From an uncultured Collinsella sp. (lineage in GTDB: Bacteria; Actinomycetota; Coriobacteriia; Coriobacteriales; Coriobacteriaceae): a DNA stretch of 8,478 bases. The DNA is taken from positions 1-8,478 of the forward strand of contig CAUBQN010000064.1 in NCBI GenBank assembly GCA_958438125.1, in the 5' to 3' direction. Both the position numbers and the translations under genes were made by a program. Under the pieces are notes generated by a model, which was given only the letters and a program-made list of their open reading frames with translations, searched no databases and was not told the origin of the DNA. Of the stretch, positions 1-6,372 are shown piece after piece (the first letter of the stretch is position 1; the number at the start of each line of letters is the position of its first letter).

Positions 1-2
1 GC

Positions 3-113
3 GTCATCACCATGGGTCAGCTGCTGAGCCTGCCGCTCGTAATCGCGGGCCTGGCACTCATCATCTTCGCCCGACACCGCAATCGCCCCCAGCGCATCTA
101 CCTCGACGCCTAA
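3..113 (+). CDS. lgt: Prolipoprotein diacylglyceryl transferase, C-terminal end (partial)
   Basis: The window opens inside a gene; 36 codons remain before TAA at 111-113. The peptide holds the stretch TMGQLLSLPLVIAGLALIIF followed by a basic tail (ARHRNRPQR). This matches the end of Lgt, where a conserved GQ-LS-P motif opens the last transmembrane helix and the protein finishes in a short positively charged cytoplasmic tail. Lgt transfers diacylglycerol from phosphatidylglycerol to the lipobox cysteine of prolipoproteins at the cytoplasmic membrane. The catalytic part lies outside the window, so the call rests on the last helix alone. A different polytopic membrane protein remains possible. 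A long perfect hairpin begins two bases after the stop. Confidence 0.68.
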   Translation, partial: VITMGQLLSLPLVIAGLALIIFARHRNRPQRIYLDA

Positions 114-114
114 C

Positions 115-157
115 CAAGACCACCACAAAGGGGACAGGCACCTTTGTGGTGGTCTTG
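115..157 (+). repeat. Perfect 17-bp palindrome with GGGACAGG core (element A), possible terminator
   Basis: The arms at 115-131 and 141-157 are perfectly complementary over 17 bp around a 9-base loop. The octamer GGGACAGG sits at 131-138, partly in the stem and partly in the loop. No T-run follows the right arm, so this is not a canonical intrinsic terminator, although its strength and its place after the lgt stop would allow a termination or mRNA 3'-end role. It is the best-paired of four related elements in the window; see the findings for the shared register. Confidence 0.85.
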
Positions 158-193
158 CCGAGTTTGATAGGTTTCTAGAAAGGCTTTCGGACT

Positions 194-2377
194 GTGAAGG
201 ATCCCGACCTCTCCACAACGGCTGCGCGCGACGCTGCCCGCATCGTCTGGTTTAAGCGCTACCCCGCCAAGCAGACGCTCATCGCATTTTTGCTCGCGCT
301 GTTGGCGACCACGGCGTTTTCCATCGATCCCGCCCCGGTGTCGAGCAACGCAGTCTTGGCGATTGACCCCAAAGCCTCGGGCATGCTGTACGTGTGCTAC
401 GAGGTGCTCCTCTCGTTTGCCGGCCATACCGACGCGGTCATGCTGCTTGCGCTTGCCTGCCTGCTCACGCTGCCGTTTCGCTACGTATTCTTTGGCCGCG
501 GCGACGCTTGGCGTCCCTCGGTGATCCTTCCGTCGCTGTTCTTTGCCATCTGCATGGTGTTTGGCCGCAGCTACGACCTCACCGATTCGGCTGAGATCGT
601 GCTCGGCGACAAGGCCCGCATCATCTGCGCCTGGATAGGCGGTGCGGGCTGGATGCTCTTGGCGGTCGTTGCCTTCTACCTTGCCTTTGAGTGTCTGGAT
701 TGGCTGAGCTCTCGGCGCATTCCGTTTTCCGAAGCGCACTTTGGCCGCGTATGGCGTGTGACTCACGCCGTGCTCTCGGTCCATCCCTTTGCCGGTCCCT
801 TCCTGGTGCTTATGATCGCCTGGGCGCCCACGCTCATCGCTTCGCTGCCTGGCCTTTTTATGGGAGATACGGGTGCGCAGATTCGCCAGTGGTTCAACTA
901 CCCCAACGGCACGAGTGACTACTTGCGTCTGCTCAATCCCAATGTGTTGCTCAACGGACATCACCCCGTGGTGCACACGGCTATCATCGGTTTGTGCGTC
1001 CAGCTGGGGCTTTCGCTGTTCAACAGCGCCAACGCAGGTCTTGCCATCTACACCTGCGCTCAGTTCGTCATTACGGCCGCCTGTATGGCCTATTCCATCT
1101 CGTCGCTGCGCAAGCTGGGCGTGAGCCTGCCGGTCCGCGGCGTGATCTTGCTGTTCTCTGTGTTTATGCCCATGTTCTCCAACTACGCGGCGCTGCTTAC
1201 CAAAGATGTGCTGTTTGCCGACGCGTTTTTGGTGCTGTTGGTGCAGACCGTGAAGCTCGTGGCCTGCGGCCTGCCCCGTCGCGATGCCAATGCCGAGCGT
1301 GCGGGCGAACAGAGGCCCGTGCTCTTTGCGCGCCATGACTGGCTGCTGCTCGCTCTGGGCGCCATGGGTTCCACGTTTCTGCGTAACGGCGGCCTGGTGT
1401 TTCCCCTGGCGGCATGCGTAATCGCGGCGGCGTTTTGCGCATGGGACGCGCATGTGGCTCATCGTGCAGCCAGGCAGACTGGTGCTGCGACTTCGGGCGC
1501 CACGCCGCGCTTCCGCTGGGTCGGCGTCCTCGCGGTGCTCGCGCTCTGCCTTGCCTCCAACATGTACTTCACCAAGGTCTTTATGCCGGTGCACGACATC
1601 ACGCCTGGTTCCAAGCGCGAAATCCTCTCGATTCCGTTCCAGCAGACGGCTCGTTTCGTCCAAAAGCACGACGGCCTCAACTCGGGCGTCAACCCTACGG
1701 TTAAGGAGGACGGCACCATCGTGGAGGCTCCTTGCGACGGCTTGGTGACCGACGAAGAGCGTGCCGTGATCGACCGTGTGCTCAAGTACGAGAATCTGGG
1801 CCGCCGTTACAACCCGGATAAGTCGGACGCCGTCAAAAATTGCTTTAACGAGTACGCCTCGCAGGAGGACATCAAGGCCTATTTTGAGGTGTGGGCCCAG
1901 ATGTTCAAAAAAGATCCCGAGTGCTATATCTCGGCGCTCATCAATAACTACTACGGCTACTTTTATCCGAGTGCCCGCGATGCGTGGGTCTACAGCACGG
2001 CGCGCAGTGCCGAGATCATGGCAAAGCCCGATAACCTCAAGTACTTCGACTTCCATCCGGTCGATAGCAAGGTTGTGCGCTGGTGCGACCACCTGATCAA
2101 CCTGTATCGCGTGGCAGTACAACGCATCCCGTTTATCTCGCTCACCATGAGCTCGGCCACCTATGTGTGGATCATGATCGCCGTGGTGGTCTACCTGTTG
2201 CGCCGCCATTCGTGGCGCGCGCTGGCCATCTGGATACCGCTGCTGGGCGTGCTCGCCGTGTGCCTGATCGGTCCCTGCAACGGCTCGACCTACATGCGCT
2301 ATCTGTATCCGGTCATCGCCTGCATGCCCTTTGCCGTCGGCGCCACCATCACCCGCAGCGACCTCCTCTGGTCCTAA
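194..2377 (+). CDS. Polytopic membrane protein, DUF6020-like (possible GT-C-type transferase)
   Basis: A 727-residue integral membrane protein. The GTG at 194 is preceded by GAAAGG at 178-183, with 10 bases between. By eye there are about 12 hydrophobic segments, including ones near residues 27-45, 81-99, 141-165 and 199-223. A large hydrophilic stretch lies at about 455-640, followed by three helices near the C terminus. Two conserved-looking motifs occupy the loop after the helix at 199-223: GDTG (Asp225) and GHHPVVHT (His256, His257, His261). An acidic residue and a His-rich motif in early extracytoplasmic loops, followed by a C-terminal outside domain, resemble the DUF6020 group and GT-C glycosyltransferase architecture. 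That group is common in Gram-positive gut bacteria and, as far as I know, has no proven function. Assignment to DUF6020 is from motif memory, and the enzymatic role is inference. It could be a cell-surface glycan or lipid-linked sugar enzyme. An independent transcript is likely, since palindromes bracket it. Confidence 0.7.
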   Translation: MKDPDLSTTAARDAARIVWFKRYPAKQTLIAFLLALLATTAFSIDPAPVSSNAVLAIDPKASGMLYVCYEVLLSFAGHTDAVMLLALACLLTLPFRYVFFGRGDAWRPSVILPSLFFAICMVFGRSYDLTDSAEIVLGDKARIICAWIGGAGWMLLAVVAFYLAFECLDWLSSRRIPFSEAHFGRVWRVTHAVLSVHPFAGPFLVLMIAWAPTLIASLPGLFMGDTGAQIRQWFNYPNGTSDYLRLLNPNVLLNGHHPVVHTAIIGLCVQLGLSLFNSANAGLAIYTCAQFVITAACMAYSISSLRKLGVSLPVRGVILLFSVFMPMFSNYAALLTKDVLFADAFLVLLVQTVKLVACGLPRRDANAERAGEQRPVLFARHDWLLLALGAMGSTFLRNGGLVFPLAACVIAAAFCAWDAHVAHRAARQTGAATSGATPRFRWVGVLAVLALCLASNMYFTKVFMPVHDITPGSKREILSIPFQQTARFVQKHDGLNSGVNPTVKEDGTIVEAPCDGLVTDEERAVIDRVLKYENLGRRYNPDKSDAVKNCFNEYASQEDIKAYFEVWAQMFKKDPECYISALINNYYGYFYPSARDAWVYSTARSAEIMAKPDNLKYFDFHPVDSKVVRWCDHLINLYRVAVQRIPFISLTMSSATYVWIMIAVVVYLLRRHSWRALAIWIPLLGVLAVCLIGPCNGSTYMRYLYPVIACMPFAVGATITRSDLLWS

Positions 2378-2412
2378 TTTGGTGCATTGGGGTCAGGTTG
2401 CTTTGCGCCAAA
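2378..2412 (+). repeat. Imperfect palindrome with GGGTCAGG core (element B)
   Basis: Starts on the base right after the TAA of the DUF6020-like gene. The arms at 2378-2386 and 2404-2412 pair over 9 bp with one G-U wobble. The octamer GGGTCAGG is at 2390-2397. The dyad axis lies at the same offset from the core as in the other three elements. No T-run follows, so terminator activity is uncertain. Confidence 0.65.
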
Positions 2413-2445
2413 GGGTGACATCATCACGACGCCTTCATTTTGGGG

Positions 2446-2493
2446 TTTATCTCGCAGGCCAGTAGGTATATCATAACGACGTTTGTTTATATT
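2446..2493 (+). promoter_or_regulatory. Possible promoter region for yebC
   Basis: AT-rich patch in an otherwise GC-rich gap of 165 bases. One reading is TTTATC (2446-2451), a 17-base spacer and TATCAT (2469-2474). A better -10 match, TATATT at 2488-2493, has no good -35 partner. Both sites lie 50-70 bases upstream of the yebC start. The assignment is weak and rests on sequence resemblance only. Confidence 0.28.
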
Positions 2494-2542
2494 GCCCGAG
2501 CATCTGCGCTGGGCTTTAGGTCGAAACCGATAGGAGACACGT

Positions 2543-3349
2543 ATGTCCGGACACTCTAAGTGGGCCACAACCAAGCATCGTAAGGGCGCGCAGGACGCCA
2601 AGCGTTCCGCCCTCTTCTCCAAGCTCAGCCGCAACATCACCGTTGCTGCCCGTCTCGGCGGTGACCCGCTGCCCGAGAACAACGCCAGCCTCGCCGCTGC
2701 CGTTGCCAAGGCCAAGGCTCAGTCCATGCCTAAGGACAAGATCAAGTCCGCTATCGACAAGGCTTTTGGTTCGGGTGCCGACGCTGCCGTCTACGAGAAC
2801 ATCGTGTACGAGGGCTACGGTCCCGCCGGTGTCGCCGTCTACGTCGACTGCCTGACCGACAACCGCAACCGTACCGCCGCTGATGTCCGTTCCGCCTTCT
2901 CCCACGCTGGTGGCAACCTGGGCACCTCGGGCTCCGTCGCCTTCCAGTTTGAGCGCAAGGGCCAGATCGTCGTCGCCAAGGAGATCCTGGACGAGAACGC
3001 CAAGAAGGAGACCATGATCGCCAACGGTGCTGCCGGTGACGAGGATGAGTTCATGATGGCCATCGCCGAGGCCGGTGGCGAGGACTACGAGGACGCCGGC
3101 GAGGAGTGGATCGTCTGGACTACTGCCAACGAGGTCATGGCTGTCTCCAAGGCGCTCGAGGAGCAGGGCGTCCAGGTCAAGGGTTCCGAGACCACCATGG
3201 TCCCGACCACCCCGACCGAGGTCTCCGGCGCCGACGCCAAGAAGGTTCAGCGCCTCATCGACCGTCTTGAGGAGCTCGACGACGTCCAGGATGTTTACAG
3301 CACCATGGACATGAGCGACGAGGTCATCGCTGCCCTCGAGGAGGAGTAG
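2543..3349 (+). CDS. yebC: YebC/PmpR-family regulatory or translation-associated protein
   Basis: A 268-residue protein with ATG at 2543 and a good ribosome site, TAGGAG, at 2531-2536. The N terminus SGHSKWATTKHRKG is the family signature (usually AGHSKWANIKHRK). The Y-E-GYGP-G-A segment at about residues 89-97 and TDNRNRTAADVR at 105-116 are also diagnostic, as is the LEELDDVQDVY-type motif near 242-252. YebC proteins were described as DNA-binding regulators (PmpR-like). Later work ties bacterial and mitochondrial (TACO1) members to translation through difficult proline-rich stretches. The protein is slightly longer than the usual 240-250 residues; the extra length is in an acidic part (about 164-190) and an acidic end. 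Codon choice is strongly biased to C-ending codons, suggesting high expression. The gene is not next to ruvC here, a common neighbour elsewhere. Family call is firm; the molecular role is inferred. Confidence 0.95.
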   Translation: MSGHSKWATTKHRKGAQDAKRSALFSKLSRNITVAARLGGDPLPENNASLAAAVAKAKAQSMPKDKIKSAIDKAFGSGADAAVYENIVYEGYGPAGVAVYVDCLTDNRNRTAADVRSAFSHAGGNLGTSGSVAFQFERKGQIVVAKEILDENAKKETMIANGAAGDEDEFMMAIAEAGGEDYEDAGEEWIVWTTANEVMAVSKALEEQGVQVKGSETTMVPTTPTEVSGADAKKVQRLIDRLEELDDVQDVYSTMDMSDEVIAALEEE

Positions 3350-3354
3350 CGCCC

Positions 3355-3372
3355 GCACGGGTTAAGCCGTGC
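3355..3372 (+). repeat. Small hairpin after yebC
   Basis: GCACGG at 3355-3360 and CCGTGC at 3367-3372 form a perfect 6-bp stem with a 6-base loop, six bases after the yebC stop. No T-run follows, so it is probably only an mRNA 3'-end structure. The next roughly 45 bases (3373-3418) hold nothing I can assign. Confidence 0.4.
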
Positions 3373-3418
3373 ATATCTGGGCATAATGAAGCGAGCATGC
3401 AAGCCTCGTGGAATAGAT

Positions 3419-3460
3419 GAGCCGGATCCGCGTGCGTAGAGCACCGGACCCGGCTCTTTT
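3419..3460 (+). terminator. Rho-independent terminator downstream of yebC
   Basis: GAGCCGG (3419-3425) pairs with CCGGCTC (3450-3456). After one mismatch the stem continues with four more pairs (TCCG/CGGA). The right arm runs straight into TTTT at 3457-3460. A GC-rich stem followed directly by a T-run is the standard intrinsic terminator form, and it separates yebC from the amaP operon. Confidence 0.75.
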
Positions 3461-3465
3461 ATAAT
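3460..3465 (+). promoter_or_regulatory. Possible -10 box (TATAAT) for the amaP operon
   Basis: A perfect TATAAT hexamer begins within the T-run of the upstream terminator, 51 bases before the amaP GTG. The region 16-18 bases upstream, inside the terminator hairpin, shows no convincing -35 box. It may be a promoter relying on the -10 or on an alternative sigma factor, or it may be chance, because a T-run favours such matches. Confidence 0.35.
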
Positions 3466-3515
3466 GATGCGAACCGTTTTGCATTTCGAGAGCCGAGATT
3501 TGAAGGGAGCGCCGC

Positions 3516-4061
3516 GTGCGCGTACTCAAACGAGCCCTAGCGATCGTGTATCTTGCCGCCGCCATCGTGGCGCTGGGTACGCTTGTCTGCCAGTTTTGGG
3601 GGCCGTATACGTATCGCTTTATGCTGCTGATGCGCGACCCCATGCCGCGCATTGTTGTGACGGCATGCGGCGGAGTTGTGGCGATTGGCGTGCTGGTAAG
3701 CTTCTTCCGCCTGATGTTTGCTCGTCGCGAGCCGTCCTGCGTGCATCCGGCGGGGGAGCGCAATATCGAGGTCACGCTCGCGGCGCTTTCTTCGTGCGCC
3801 AGGGCTGCTGCAGAGCGCGACGATCGCGTGATGATCGAGCATGTCGAGGCCCGCGTCCAAGGTTCCGACGATTCGCACGTCCGTTTTAAGGTCGAGGCTA
3901 TCGCGCTTGACGATAAGGACGTGGCATCTCTGGCTACCGCGATGCAGCAGCGCATCGAGGAAGCTTGCGACACCATGCTTGGCACGCCGGGTACGACCAC
4001 GCGCGTCCGTTTTTTGCCGTCCAAGACTACCGTCCAGACCGTGGAGGTTTCCGGTGAGTGA
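3516..4061 (+). CDS. amaP: Alkaline shock response membrane anchor protein AmaP
   Basis: A 181-residue protein with GTG at 3516 and AAGGGAG at 3503-3509, 6 bases before it. Two transmembrane helices are visible at about residues 5-27 and 45-67, with a short outside loop containing the WGPY stretch. A soluble cytoplasmic domain follows from about 75 to 181 with alternating beta- and helix-like segments, including NIEVTLAAL and a helix near 136-155. This is the AmaP plan: a membrane hairpin anchoring a domain that recruits Asp23. The identity is strongly supported by the next two genes, DUF2273 and Asp23, in the order known from Gram-positive bacteria. The stop overlaps the next gene by 8 bases, indicating translational coupling. 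Sequence alone would give only moderate confidence; context raises it. Confidence 0.85.
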   Translation: MRVLKRALAIVYLAAAIVALGTLVCQFWGPYTYRFMLLMRDPMPRIVVTACGGVVAIGVLVSFFRLMFARREPSCVHPAGERNIEVTLAALSSCARAAAERDDRVMIEHVEARVQGSDDSHVRFKVEAIALDDKDVASLATAMQQRIEEACDTMLGTPGTTTRVRFLPSKTTVQTVEVSGE

Positions 4062-4431
4062 TACCAATCAAGATAAGACCGCCCGCACGCCGCGCCTGAC
4101 GATTGACCAGAGCGCCACGCCGGCGAGCGAACCTGTTGATTCCAAAGCAGAGGCAACTGAGTTACAAGACGCGGCAGCCGCGGATTTTGACGAGGCTATG
4201 GGTCTCATCAAGGGTACGGGCGCTGCCATCTGGAGCTATGCTGTGCGTCATCCCAACACCACGCTCGGTGCCGTCGCTGGCTTTATCCTCGCCGTGTTGG
4301 TGCTCACGCTCGGCCTGTGGGACACGCTCGTCATTGCATTCTTCGTGCTGATCGGCGCCGTGATCGGCCAAATTCGCGACGGCGAGAACGGGATCGTCAA
4401 CTTCTTCGGCCGTCTGTTTAGCGGCCGCTAA
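4054..4431 (+). CDS. DUF2273 family small membrane protein with extended N terminus
   Basis: I place the start at GTG 4054, with GGAGG at 4043-4047 six bases upstream, giving 125 residues. The reading frame stays open far upstream inside amaP, but those codons have no ribosome site. Residues 1-60 are hydrophilic, Ala/Asp/Glu/Thr-rich and probably disordered. Two closely spaced helices follow at about 69-87 and 90-106, then a cytoplasmic end containing QIRDGENG. The paired helices with GAVAGF and LIGAVIG-type glycine motifs match DUF2273, which sits between AmaP and Asp23 in many Gram-positive bacteria. Typical members are about 60-80 residues, so the front extension is unusual. It overlaps amaP by 8 bases and is probably a membrane partner of AmaP/Asp23; the exact role is unknown. 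Confidence 0.82.
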   Translation: MSDTNQDKTARTPRLTIDQSATPASEPVDSKAEATELQDAAAADFDEAMGLIKGTGAAIWSYAVRHPNTTLGAVAGFILAVLVLTLGLWDTLVIAFFVLIGAVIGQIRDGENGIVNFFGRLFSGR

Positions 4432-4475
4432 TATGTATTCGACTGTCGCATCCGCGGCAGGCATAAGGAGGAACC

Positions 4476-4991
4476 ATGGCTTTTAATACGAAGGTCGATG
4501 TAGCCGATACCGAGCTCGAGGAGAACGAAGCGGTCGTCGCCGAAGCCGAGGATGTGACGCTCGAGGACGAGGCTCTCGTCGAGGCCGAGTCCGATGTGGA
4601 TGAGGATGACGAGGAAGCGGACGAGTCCGAGGACTCGCTGACCTATTCCAACGGTGTGATCGAGAAGATCGTCGCCATGGCCACCCGCGAGGTGCCGCAC
4701 GTCCTGGGCATGAAGGGTAACCTTATGCACTTTGTGCAGGAGCAGTTTGGTGCCGAGAATCTGACCAAGGGCGTGACGGTTGAGGTCACCGATGACAATC
4801 GCGTGGTCGTCAACATCTCCGTCATTATCGAGTACGGCGCCTATGCGCCCGCGATCTTCGACGATGTCAAGGCACGTGTCACCGAGCGCCTTGCCGCGAT
4901 GACCGGCCTTGAGGTGGCGGGCGTCAACCTGCGCATCGAGGACGTCATCACCCCCGAGGAGTACGAGCACCGCACCAGCCAGCACGAGTAA
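4476..4991 (+). CDS. Asp23/Gls24 family envelope stress response protein
   Basis: A 171-residue protein with ATG at 4476 and a near-perfect AAGGAGG at 4465-4471. Residues 11-53 are extremely acidic (24 of 43 are Asp or Glu, with no Lys or Arg). The Asp23 domain follows from about 55 to 160. Landmarks are YSNGVIEKIVAMATREVPHV at 57-76, TKGVTVEV at 97-104, a hydrophobic strand ending in EYGAYAP at 119-125, and MTGLEVAGVNLRIEDV at 142-157. Asp23 is an abundant cytoplasmic protein held at the membrane by AmaP and linked to envelope stress in Staphylococcus; Gls24 is its enterococcal relative. It is the last gene of the amaP operon and is followed by a strong hairpin. The acidic front is variable in the family, and its function here is unknown. 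Confidence 0.93.
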   Translation: MAFNTKVDVADTELEENEAVVAEAEDVTLEDEALVEAESDVDEDDEEADESEDSLTYSNGVIEKIVAMATREVPHVLGMKGNLMHFVQEQFGAENLTKGVTVEVTDDNRVVVNISVIIEYGAYAPAIFDDVKARVTERLAAMTGLEVAGVNLRIEDVITPEEYEHRTSQHE

Positions 4992-4995
4992 CCTT

Positions 4996-5020
4996 CCAAA
5001 AAGGGACAGGTTTGTTTTGG
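4996..5020 (+). repeat. Short palindrome with GGGACAGG core (element C)
   Basis: CCAAAA at 4996-5001 pairs with TTTTGG at 5015-5020 around a 13-base loop, with GGGACAGG at 5003-5010. It begins four bases after the asp23 stop. Its length, arm size and core position are identical to those of element D at 7680-7704, although the inner arm bases differ. Confidence 0.7.
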
Positions 5021-5044
5021 CAGGCTTTATCTGCGAAAACGTTA

Positions 5045-5086
5045 AACGGCCGACCGCGCAAGCAAAAGCGTGGCCGGCCGTTATTT
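5045..5086 (+). terminator. Terminator-like hairpin after the asp23 operon
   Basis: A roughly 13-bp stem between AACGGCCG... (from 5045) and ...CGGCCGTT (to 5082), with one A-C mismatch and one G-U pair, around an A-rich loop. ATTT follows directly. The T-run is interrupted, so the call is good but not perfect. It would end the amaP-DUF2273-asp23 transcript. Confidence 0.7.
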
Positions 5087-5110
5087 GTATGCCCCCCGAT
5101 GTGGGCATAC
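5087..5110 (+). repeat. Perfect 8-bp inverted repeat upstream of the YitT gene
   Basis: GTATGCCC (5087-5094) and GGGCATAC (5103-5110) are exact reverse complements around an 8-base spacer. The element abuts the terminator and lies about 20 bases upstream of a possible -35 box for the YitT gene. It could be a second hairpin or an operator for a dimeric regulator; the sequence does not decide. Confidence 0.5.
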
Positions 5111-5128
5111 CGCTCGTCTAACTAGGGG

Positions 5129-5156
5129 TTGCAATCGTCGCGTTCCGCGTTACCCT
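5129..5156 (+). promoter_or_regulatory. Probable promoter of the YitT-family gene
   Basis: TTGCAA (5129-5134), a 16-base spacer and TACCCT (5151-5156). The -10 fits the TAnnnT form common in high-GC Gram-positive bacteria. It lies 43 bases upstream of the start codon, downstream of the preceding terminator, where a promoter is expected. No experimental support. Confidence 0.42.
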
Positions 5157-5199
5157 AATGGGCGCATTGTTTCCAAATTGTTAACGAGGGGTTGCCGTA

Positions 5200-6222
5200 A
5201 TGGCCGACGAGCACGAAACAGAAAGCAAGGCATGGGCGATTGAGGCCGCCGCGGCAGAGGCGGCATCGCGTGCTGCCGAGGAGGTGCATCGTCCTCCCGT
5301 GGTGCCGATGGAGCGCGTGGTTGATCGCACCGATATCGAGCGCGGCGAGCGTGTCGGTCAAAAGCGCAGCCAGGAGCCGGGCTTCCCGCGCTTTTTTGCC
5401 GAGCTCAATCTGGGCCTGATTCTTACGGCCTTTGCCATCGTCGCGTTTAAAACCCCTAATCACTTTGCTTTTGGCGGCACCTCGGGCGTGTCGGTCATTC
5501 TGTCCACGCTGTTCCCGACCCTGCCCGTCGGCGTTTTTATGTGGATTATCAACGCGGTTCTCGTCGTCTTGGGCTTTATCTTTTTGGAGCGCAAGGCAAT
5601 CCTGTGGAGCGTCTTCGCCTCGTTTGCGCTTTCGGCCTATGTTTCGCTGTTTGAGCTTTTTATTCCGACCGATGTCTCTCTGACGGGTGATATGTGGCTC
5701 GACCTGTGCTTTGCCGTCATCTTGCCGGCGCTCGGCAGCGCTATTGTCTTTGATATTGGCGCCTCGACGGGCGGCACGGACATTCTTGCCATGATCCTCA
5801 AGCGCCGCACGACGCTCGAGATTGGCCGCGCGCTGCTGTTGGTCGATATCGGCATCGTGACCATCGCGGCTTTCCTGTATGGCCCGCGCGTCGGCCTGTA
5901 CTGCGTGCTCGGTCTGTTTGCCAAGACGCTTGTGGTCGACAAGGCCATCGAGAGCATCCATCTTCGTAAGGTCTGCACGGTCATTTGCTCCGAACCCCTT
6001 AAGGTCGAGGAGTTTATCGTCAAGCATCTCAACCGTACGGCGACCATCAGTCGCGGCTACGGTGCCTTCTCGGGCAAGTGCGTGACGGTGATCATGAGTG
6101 TGCTGAGCCGTCGCGAGGCCGTGCAGCTGCGCCGCTATGCGCGCGAAGTCGATCCGGGTGCCTTTATCACGATTGTCGACAGCTCCGAGATCGTCGGCAA
6201 GGGTTTCCGCGGCACGAACTAG
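5200..6222 (+). CDS. YitT family membrane protein (YitT domain plus DUF2179)
   Basis: A 340-residue protein with ATG at 5200 and GAGGGG at 5186-5191, eight bases upstream. Residues 1-65 are a hydrophilic Ala/Glu-rich front not typical of the family, whose members are usually about 280-290 residues. The membrane domain (about 68-245) shows FGGTSGVSVI at 91-100 and FDIGASTGGTDILAMILKR at 184-202, the family's hallmark Gly-rich motifs, with five or six helices. The DUF2179 domain follows at about 255-335; its signs are VICSEPLKVEEFI, a TISRGYGAFSG-like turn near 283-292, and a final TIVDSSEIVGKGF. YitT proteins are widespread in Gram-positive bacteria and their transported substrate is not established. 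The gene appears to be transcribed alone. The next gene starts 150 bases downstream with no clear terminator between them, so read-through is possible. Confidence 0.93.
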   Translation: MADEHETESKAWAIEAAAAEAASRAAEEVHRPPVVPMERVVDRTDIERGERVGQKRSQEPGFPRFFAELNLGLILTAFAIVAFKTPNHFAFGGTSGVSVILSTLFPTLPVGVFMWIINAVLVVLGFIFLERKAILWSVFASFALSAYVSLFELFIPTDVSLTGDMWLDLCFAVILPALGSAIVFDIGASTGGTDILAMILKRRTTLEIGRALLLVDIGIVTIAAFLYGPRVGLYCVLGLFAKTLVVDKAIESIHLRKVCTVICSEPLKVEEFIVKHLNRTATISRGYGAFSGKCVTVIMSVLSRREAVQLRRYAREVDPGAFITIVDSSEIVGKGFRGTN

Positions 6223-6372
6223 CACAGACGTATTCAACGAACCGCCTGCTGGCGCCGTGTATCTTGCAAATCGGTCATCTTTGAGTATTTGACCCCACAT
6301 TGGGCAATAATGATGCCAAAGACATCGTTTGCGATCCAGGTGATTCGCTCTAGATACGAAGGGATGATTTCG
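6223..6372 (+). other. Intergenic region between YitT and zinc-ribbon genes
   Basis: No convincing terminator is visible. A weak promoter reading is TTGCAA (6264-6269), a 16-base spacer and TATTTG (6286-6291). An in-frame TTG at 6289 keeps the downstream frame open, but it has no ribosome site and the encoded peptide does not look like part of the zinc-ribbon domain. Confidence 0.3.

Noticed and set aside
110..2209. A 699-codon open frame on the minus strand under the DUF6020-like gene
   Set aside because: Its translation is rich in His, Arg, Gln and Asp with no recognisable domain, as expected for the reverse of a GC-biased gene. The + strand protein has clear membrane helices and motifs, so this is a shadow frame.
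2516..3358. A 280-codon minus-strand frame opposite yebC
   Set aside because: The product is a monotone Gly/Leu/Val/Asp sequence mirroring the yebC codon bias. YebC on the + strand is unmistakable.
3373..3418. Possible small RNA between the two hairpins after yebC
   Set aside because: Only a short bulged stem is visible and no matching promoter; it may simply be the yebC 3' untranslated region.
3841..4053. Upstream extension of the DUF2273 reading frame to an ATG inside amaP
   Set aside because: It would overlap amaP by over 200 bases, has no ribosome site, and its codons give an Arg/Ser/Pro-rich shadow. GTG 4054 has GGAGG at ideal spacing.
6281..6325. A possible fifth element with GGGTCAAA on the minus strand
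   Set aside because: It matches the core in only six of eight bases, and the flanks do not pair in the register shared by the four accepted elements.
6289..6372. TTG start 28 codons upstream of the zinc-ribbon gene
   Set aside because: There is no ribosome site before it, and the peptide is not similar to zinc-ribbon family N termini. ATG 6373 puts the CxxC motif at the start, as is usual.
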